Positions 59,042 through 64,000 of a stretch of DNA of 64,000 bases are shown piece after piece. The stretch is taken from NCBI GenBank assembly GCA_020638635.1, contig JACKIE010000002.1, forward strand, positions 1-64,000, in the 5' to 3' direction. Made by a program: the position numbers and the translations under genes. Numbering within the stretch: position 1 is the stretch's first letter; the number at the start of each line of letters is the position of its first letter. This DNA is from Planctomycetota bacterium (GTDB lineage Bacteria; Planctomycetota; UBA8742; UBA2392). Under the pieces are notes generated by a model, which was given only the letters and a program-made list of their open reading frames with translations, was not told the origin of the DNA and ran no database searches.

Positions 59042-62000
59042 ATGGCTTCGACCAAAGGGACTTCGGCTTTTACCCGAACGCGCGCCTTTGTGCGCGCCGC
59101 GCTGGGACGCGTCATCCGGCGCGGGTTCTTCCGCATCATGCTGCTGCTGTTCCTGATCCTGTTTGTGCTTCCATTCGTGGCACTGCAGGCGGCGGCCAAC
59201 CGCGCCAGCGGCAACAAGCTGATGCATGAAGTAGCAGGGCGGGTGTTCAACACAGCCTCGGCGGACGTGCGCTGGGATGAAGAACGCACCACGTTCACGG
59301 GTCCCAGCATCACGCTGACGGGCAGCATCACCTATTACAACTTGCGCGTTGCGCGCAAAGGCGGGCGCACGGCACACCCGCGCGGCACACCGCTTGAGTA
59401 CGACTTCCTGACCGTGCCCAAGGTGCAGATCGACTATGACCTAAAGCGCTTGCCCGCCCTGCCGATAACCAGCGTGAAACTGGAAGCCGGTCTGGTCCTG
59501 CACTTCAACATCCATAAGGGTGAGTGGCTCGACAACGACCTGTTCCTCAGCGGCGAAGGTGCGGCCGGCGAGGTTCCCAGCCTTCCCGAGATAATCACAC
59601 AGGGTACCTGCACCGTGAATCTGCGGGCGGACGGCATCCTGGTTCCGCCTGAAAACCTGGATCCCGGGCAGGACTGGTACAAGATGGACCTTGCCAGCCT
59701 CGGTCTGCTGCCCAGCACAACGCAGGCCGACACTTTCGTGATTTCCGGCGGCGTGTTCTCGAGACAATTCGGGCACTTCGAGCTGGGAGGCAGCATCAGC
59801 CGCCGCGACCAGCACGTGACCGTCCTGTTTCGTACCGATCCCGACAGGCCCATCCAGGTTGACCGCGACTACGCGGCCGTGCTGGCGGAAGACGTGCGCG
59901 AAACGGTCGAGCAGTTCCAGATTACCGCCAGCACCAGCATCAAGGAGGCGCGGCTGGAGATTGAGCCGGGCAAGGAGCTGCAGTTTTCGGCCGACATCGA
60001 GGCGCAGCAGGGGTCAATCTGCTTCATCGGCTTCCCGCTGGCGGTTTCGGACGTCACGGCCGACATCCAGGTGCGCAACAACAACATCTCGGTTGACGCG
60101 ATTGGGCGGCGCGGCGGTGCGGACGTGCGGGTGAACGCGCGGGTGGACGCAGTGGGCACCAACAACGAGCTGCTGCAGGTGAATGTGGACATCCGAAACC
60201 TGCTGGTGGACGAGCAGTTCCGGCTGGCGCTGCTCCCCGCGCGGTTGCAGCCGGACAACCTGAAGGACTGGAACACCGGGATGCCCTGGAGCGAGGCGGA
60301 GTGGGACCCGCTCAAGTATGCCTGGTACGACGAAGAGACCGGGCGCTATGAGGACGGCTTCCCCGAATGGCAGGGCCCGGCGCCATGGCGCGGCGGCATC
60401 TTGTACCCAGACATCGACGAGGTGCTGCCATTCATCTGCCGCGCCTTCACGCCCATGGGCCTGGCCGATTTCCAGCTGCGGCTGGACCAGGAGATGAAGG
60501 GACGCGACCCGGTGACCGGCAAGTCGCGACTCGACCAGAACCTGAACTGGAAGGTGTTCGTCCACGACGCCACGGCGGCCTACGTCGGCCTGCCCGAGCA
60601 GCAAGGCGCGGCCTTTCCGGTGCCGCTGCACAATGCGTATGGGGTGGTCGAGGGCATCACTGTTCCCAACCAGCCTGCCCGCTACATCGTGCGCGGCTAC
60701 ACGCCTGAGGAAATGAACATGCTGGGCCTGGACCCGGCGGGCGGCATCCAGGCCTACGACAAGCGCGGCCTGACGGGCACCCTGAAAACGATCGGCGAGC
60801 GGTTGTGGGTGTACGCGATCTTCGAGGAAGCGCGCAACCCCGGGGAGCAGGCCAAGCTGCGGCTGGAGTTCCAGAGCGAGGGTCTGGACTTCAACGCCGA
60901 CCTGAAGTCGCGCCTGCCGCAGAACATCCGCGACGTGGTGGACCAGTTTGCGCCCGCTGGCAAGGTGGACATCCAGCGCGCCAGCGTGGTGGTGCAACCC
61001 CAAGGCGAAGCCGACGTCAGCTACGATTTCACTCTGGCAGCCAAGGACATCGTGGCCCAGTACCAGTTCCCTAGCGCGGAGCAGCCGGCGCGCTTCCGGG
61101 AGATCGCGGGCACCGTGCGCATCGACGGCAACCAGGACCGCGTGCAACTCAGCAACCTGCGCGGCAAGCTGCTGGGCAGCCCGGTCACGCTCAGCTTGGA
61201 TTACCGCGGGGGTGACGTGCCATCCTTCGCCGTGGAGTCTGACGATTTCCAGCTGCGGCCCGATTTCACCGCCGTGTTGCCGCGAGAGCTGGCGGCGACG
61301 TTGAAGCGCTTCGATCCGCACGGATACGTGCGATTCGAAGTAAGCGGCAGGCGCAGCGAGACGGAAACGGACTTTACCGACATCGACGTCACATTCGTCG
61401 CGGGGACCGGCGACCGCAGTGGCAGCGTCAGTTTCGATCGCTTTCCCTACACGCTCAGCAACGTCACCGGGCAGTTGTATGCCAGCGTCAATGAGCAGTG
61501 GGCCGACATCATGATCCGTGACTTCTCGGGGCGCGGCAGCGAACTGCCCGGCCAGACCGAACCCAGCCGCATCACGGTGAACGGCCAGGTGCTGGTGCCG
61601 CTTGCCGAGACGCCCGAGGGCGAGGAAGCACCGCCCCCGATCATGGATCTGCGCATCGAGGCGTCGCGCGTGCCGGTGGACGACGCGCTGCTGACGGCAT
61701 TCACCCGCATGCTGCAGCAGCCGGGCTCGGATGAAAAACCTGCGCTGGTGCAGTTTGCCGAGAAGTTGAAGATGGGCGGCACACTGGGCACCTCGGGACG
61801 CTTTGTGGTGGACGCTTTCGGCGAGATGGACTGGCTGTTCGAGATCAAACTTGAGGGTTCCAGCGTGAAGTTCGAGAACTTCCCGTACCCGATCGAGGGC
61901 ATGTACGGCTCCGTGCTTGTGGACCGTTACGACGTCAGCCTGCGCGGCGTTGAGGGGCGGGCTGACGACGGGCGCCTGACCATGCACAGCGCCAGCTACA

Positions 62001-63052
62001 GCGAGGCCACCGGCTGGTCGCTCAGCGCCAGCGCGCGTCAGCTCAGTTTCCAGAGCCCGGCCCTGCGCCGCGCGCTGCCGGGCGGGCTGCGCGCTGTGAT
62101 GCAGAAACTGAATCCCCAGGGAAGCTTCGACATCGACATTGAACTGTCAGGCCTCGGCGACTACATGCGCTACCAGGTATCGCTCGATATCTACCAGACT
62201 GACCTGGAGCTGGGCCTGCACTTCGACGACATGACCGCGCGCTTTGACATGGAGGGTGTGTTCGAGGCTGACACCAGCCGGCAGAACGGCACGATGTTCG
62301 TGAAGGAGGTATTCTTCAAGGACGCCCGCTTCAATGACGTCAGCACGTCCGTGCAGTACTTCGGCGAGCGCGTCGAGTTCCCCAACCTGCGTGGCAGCTT
62401 CTATGACGGCTGGCTGGAGGGGCGCTTTGGCATCAATGGCGAGGATTACTCGGGCGAAATTGAAATCCGTGCCGCCGACCTTGGCAAGCTCGGCAAGATG
62501 GCATTCCCCAGCGCCGGCGAACTGGTGGGCGCGCTCGACGCAGAGATGAAGTTCCATTCCCAGCCCGACCGCTTCGGCCAGATCGGGCGCGGGCGCGTGG
62601 ACGTGCAGCCCTTCGACCGCAATTCGAAAGACCCCGCTCGCAACACCGCCAAGCTGCTGGAGGTGCCCCTGTTCAGCCAGATCGCCGCCGTGACCGGCAA
62701 CGAAGCCAACTTTGACGAGGGCCACGTGTTCTTCTGGATGGGCCCGGACCGCATCACCATCCGGGAGATGGACTTCGTCTCCAATGCCGCGCGCGTCGAG
62801 ACCTTCGGCGGCGACGACGAGAACTACATCATGTACGGCACTTCATTGATGCGCATGAAGTTGTTCTTCACGCTTGCACCGCGCTCGCCCATCCCGCTGC
62901 CGCTGGTGCAGGAGGTATTGGACCTGCTGAAACAGATCCTGTTCCCCCTGTTCGTTACCGGCACGCTCAACAAACCCGACGTGCAACCATTCAGCCTCAC
63001 AGCCGAGGACCTTGATGAGGACGAGTTCCCGCGCCGGCCAAGGGGGCCGTAG
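59042..63052 (+). CDS. Giant AsmA/YhdP-like envelope protein
   Basis: 1336 residues. A cytoplasmic basic leader is followed by one transmembrane helix (~residues 30-51, FFRIMLLLFLILFVLPFVAL) and a very long periplasmic part made of repeated beta-strand blocks. The C-terminal domain fits the AsmA/DUF3971-like end (SQIAAVTGNEANFDEGHVFF, DRITIREMDFVSNAARVETF, FTLAPRSPIPLPLVQEVLDL, LFVTGTLNKPDVQPF). These repeating-groove proteins bridge inner and outer membranes and move phospholipid. This agrees with the LPS genes and barrels in the window. Region 850-1000 has a Pro/Glu insertion. Confidence 0.83.
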   Translation: MASTKGTSAFTRTRAFVRAALGRVIRRGFFRIMLLLFLILFVLPFVALQAAANRASGNKLMHEVAGRVFNTASADVRWDEERTTFTGPSITLTGSITYYNLRVARKGGRTAHPRGTPLEYDFLTVPKVQIDYDLKRLPALPITSVKLEAGLVLHFNIHKGEWLDNDLFLSGEGAAGEVPSLPEIITQGTCTVNLRADGILVPPENLDPGQDWYKMDLASLGLLPSTTQADTFVISGGVFSRQFGHFELGGSISRRDQHVTVLFRTDPDRPIQVDRDYAAVLAEDVRETVEQFQITASTSIKEARLEIEPGKELQFSADIEAQQGSICFIGFPLAVSDVTADIQVRNNNISVDAIGRRGGADVRVNARVDAVGTNNELLQVNVDIRNLLVDEQFRLALLPARLQPDNLKDWNTGMPWSEAEWDPLKYAWYDEETGRYEDGFPEWQGPAPWRGGILYPDIDEVLPFICRAFTPMGLADFQLRLDQEMKGRDPVTGKSRLDQNLNWKVFVHDATAAYVGLPEQQGAAFPVPLHNAYGVVEGITVPNQPARYIVRGYTPEEMNMLGLDPAGGIQAYDKRGLTGTLKTIGERLWVYAIFEEARNPGEQAKLRLEFQSEGLDFNADLKSRLPQNIRDVVDQFAPAGKVDIQRASVVVQPQGEADVSYDFTLAAKDIVAQYQFPSAEQPARFREIAGTVRIDGNQDRVQLSNLRGKLLGSPVTLSLDYRGGDVPSFAVESDDFQLRPDFTAVLPRELAATLKRFDPHGYVRFEVSGRRSETETDFTDIDVTFVAGTGDRSGSVSFDRFPYTLSNVTGQLYASVNEQWADIMIRDFSGRGSELPGQTEPSRITVNGQVLVPLAETPEGEEAPPPIMDLRIEASRVPVDDALLTAFTRMLQQPGSDEKPALVQFAEKLKMGGTLGTSGRFVVDAFGEMDWLFEIKLEGSSVKFENFPYPIEGMYGSVLVDRYDVSLRGVEGRADDGRLTMHSASYSEATGWSLSASARQLSFQSPALRRALPGGLRAVMQKLNPQGSFDIDIELSGLGDYMRYQVSLDIYQTDLELGLHFDDMTARFDMEGVFEADTSRQNGTMFVKEVFFKDARFNDVSTSVQYFGERVEFPNLRGSFYDGWLEGRFGINGEDYSGEIEIRAADLGKLGKMAFPSAGELVGALDAEMKFHSQPDRFGQIGRGRVDVQPFDRNSKDPARNTAKLLEVPLFSQIAAVTGNEANFDEGHVFFWMGPDRITIREMDFVSNAARVETFGGDDENYIMYGTSLMRMKLFFTLAPRSPIPLPLVQEVLDLLKQILFPLFVTGTLNKPDVQPFSLTAEDLDEDEFPRRPRGP

Positions 63053-63060
63053 GGCGGGTC

Positions 63061-63095
63061 TGGAGTCCCGGGTCCCGAGTCAGGAGTCTCGAGTC
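63061..63095. repeat. Heptamer array, NNGAGTC
   Basis: Five units (63061, 63068, 63075, 63082, 63089), all ending in GTC and four ending GAGTC. It starts 9 bp after the stop of the AsmA-like gene. A second array with a different word follows before rsmD. Confidence 0.75.
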
Positions 63096-63150
63096 CCGGA
63101 CGAATTCAAGGCCACGCACACAGTAGACCAGTAACCCAGTCCTGCAGACC

Positions 63151-63199
63151 CGGCACACGGCACACCCGACACGGCACACCCGACACGGCACACGGGACA
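63151..63199. repeat. Heptamer array, CGGCACA/CCCGACA, before rsmD
   Basis: Seven exact 7-bp steps (63151, 63158, 63165, 63172, 63179, 63186, 63193): four CGGCACA, two CCCGACA and one CGGGACA. All end in ACA and two variants alternate. The array ends 5 bp before the rsmD ATG at 63204, where a Shine-Dalgarno would be expected. Confidence 0.85.
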
Positions 63200-63203
63200 A
63201 CTC

Positions 63204-63824
63204 ATGCCCCGACACACACCCAAGCGCGATCCTGAATCCCCCGGTGGATCCATCCGCATCAGCAGCGGCGCGCTGCGCGGCCGCGTGATCGAATGCCCAC
63301 AGACGGGCGGCGTGAGGCCGATGCTCAATCGCACCCGCATGGCGCTGTTCAACCTGCTGCGGGAAAGGCTAAAGGGCGCCACCGTGTGGGATTGTTTCGC
63401 CGGCTCCGGCCTGCTGGGCATCGAGGCGCTGTCGCAGGGGGCCGCCTACTGCGTGTTCGTTGAGAAAGACGGCGCCCACGCCCGCGTAGTGCAGGCGAAT
63501 ATCGTTGCGCTCGGGCTGCGCGAGCGCGCCAACCTGATCCGCGGCAGCACCTTCGACCTGATCAGGCCGGGATCGCCGCGCCTGCCCCACACGCCGGCCG
63601 GCATCGTGCTGCTCGATCCGCCCCATGCAATGATCGAGGAAGCAACCGGCCCCTTCTGGCCCTGGCTGCGTGGCCTGCCTGATTCGCCGCTGCTGGATGC
63701 GAATACCATCATCGCCATCGGCCACCCGGCCGAGCTGGCCATCCCGCAACAGGTGGGCAAGCTGCAGGTACAGGATGCCCGCGTCTACGGAACAGTGGCG
63801 TTCACGCTGCTGACACCCGCCTAG
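63204..63824 (+). CDS. rsmD: 16S rRNA (guanine966-N2)-methyltransferase RsmD
   Basis: 206 residues. N terminus SIRISSGALRGRVIECPQTG, then VRPMLNRTRMALFNLLRERL (the RPT..R...FN.L signature), WDCFAGSGLLGIEALSQGA (SAM motif I), VFVEKD and the catalytic motif LLDPPHAM, where RsmD usually has DPPY. It methylates G966 of 16S rRNA in the assembled 30S. The DPPH variant is a mild oddity but lies in the range of D/N-PP-Y/F/H/W motifs. It is followed by the rlmN start 42 bp later, so two rRNA methylases are adjacent. Confidence 0.9.
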   Translation: MPRHTPKRDPESPGGSIRISSGALRGRVIECPQTGGVRPMLNRTRMALFNLLRERLKGATVWDCFAGSGLLGIEALSQGAAYCVFVEKDGAHARVVQANIVALGLRERANLIRGSTFDLIRPGSPRLPHTPAGIVLLDPPHAMIEEATGPFWPWLRGLPDSPLLDANTIIAIGHPAELAIPQQVGKLQVQDARVYGTVAFTLLTPA

Positions 63825-63866
63825 CCGTGCCTGCCGCACCCGTGCCGCTGCTGCTACCATGCCGGC

Positions 63867-64000
63867 ATGAAGCAGTCGCTGATCGGCATGAACCTGGATG
63901 AGCTGCGCGAGGCCGTCACGGCCTGCGGCGGCAAGCCGTTCCAGGCGGGACAGCTCGCCCAGTGGCTGTATGCCAAGCGCGAGTTGCGTTTCGACGCCAT
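63867..64000 (+). CDS. rlmN: Start of 23S rRNA/tRNA adenine-C2 methyltransferase RlmN (cut by window edge)
   Basis: The first 44 residues begin MKQSLIGMNLDELREAVTAC, followed by GGKPFQAGQLAQWLYAKREL, which is the N-terminal accessory domain of RlmN (L.gl...eL...v...G...fra.Qi..WiY.k). RlmN is a radical-SAM enzyme methylating A2503 of 23S rRNA and A37 of some tRNAs. The catalytic CXXXCXXC motif lies beyond the window. An internal ATG at 63888 is possible. Confidence 0.8.
   Translation, partial: MKQSLIGMNLDELREAVTACGGKPFQAGQLAQWLYAKRELRFDA

Noticed and set aside
19309..63199. CRISPR array interpretation of the short tandem repeats
   Set aside because: Units are 7 bp, contiguous and degenerate with no spacers, and no cas genes are present.

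Overview
This 64 kb window is chromosomal DNA from a GC-rich Gram-negative-type bacterium, most likely a member of the Planctomycetota; that placement is inference from gene content. Supporting signs are heptose/LPS synthesis genes (LpxH-like, hldE, gmhA), predicted outer-membrane barrels, a very large AsmA-like protein, several Ser/Thr kinases with FHA and sigma partners, an EF-hand protein, many family-less secreted or tail-anchored proteins, and degenerate tandem repeats in the spacers. No integrase, transposase, CRISPR array, rRNA or tRNA was recognised.

Layout. 0-4 kb: ispG, a DUF433/DUF5615 toxin-antitoxin-like pair and an Uup-type ABC-F ATPase. 4-11 kb: a tail-anchored Ser/Thr kinase, two periplasmic parvulin-type proteins, scpB, a hydrolase and a membrane protein. 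11-19 kb: a TPM-domain/Tim44-like pair, then a signalling block of two kinase-fold proteins, an FHA protein and an ECF-like sigma factor. 19.5-20.4 kb: a membrane-anchored protein built from two tandem copies of a DnaK subdomain IIB-like module, followed by a roughly 200 bp nested palindromic element. 20.8-29 kb: PAP2-type phosphatase, PilZ protein, FtsX-like permease, tgt, methyltransferase, rarA. 29-35.6 kb: three tandem cold-shock genes, a DUF1513 Tat lipoprotein, a ClpP-family protease and a lipoprotein. 36-39.4 kb: rplM-rpsI, menG/ubiE and a c-type cytochrome with an unusual CX4CH site. 39.5-45.6 kb: a seven-EF-hand protein, an outer-membrane barrel, a transglutaminase-like protein and a CMD-family protein. 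45.7-54 kb: cinA, the LPS cluster, a ChaN-like protein and ligA. 54-64 kb: a CNNM/CBS protein, a sigma-region-2-only protein directly upstream of its full-length FliA-like relative (which has a strong promoter overlapped by a perfect palindrome), a barrel, the AsmA-like giant, rsmD and the start of rlmN.

Three observations stand out. (1) The DnaK-IIB-like tandem protein at 19500-20405 has an exact 97-residue internal period. (2) The stand-alone sigma region 2 protein at 55669-56046 aligns without gaps to the sigma factor that follows, whose promoter carries an operator-like palindrome. (3) Degenerate 7-bp tandem arrays occur in at least eight spacers, often right up against start codons and with a different word in each spacer.
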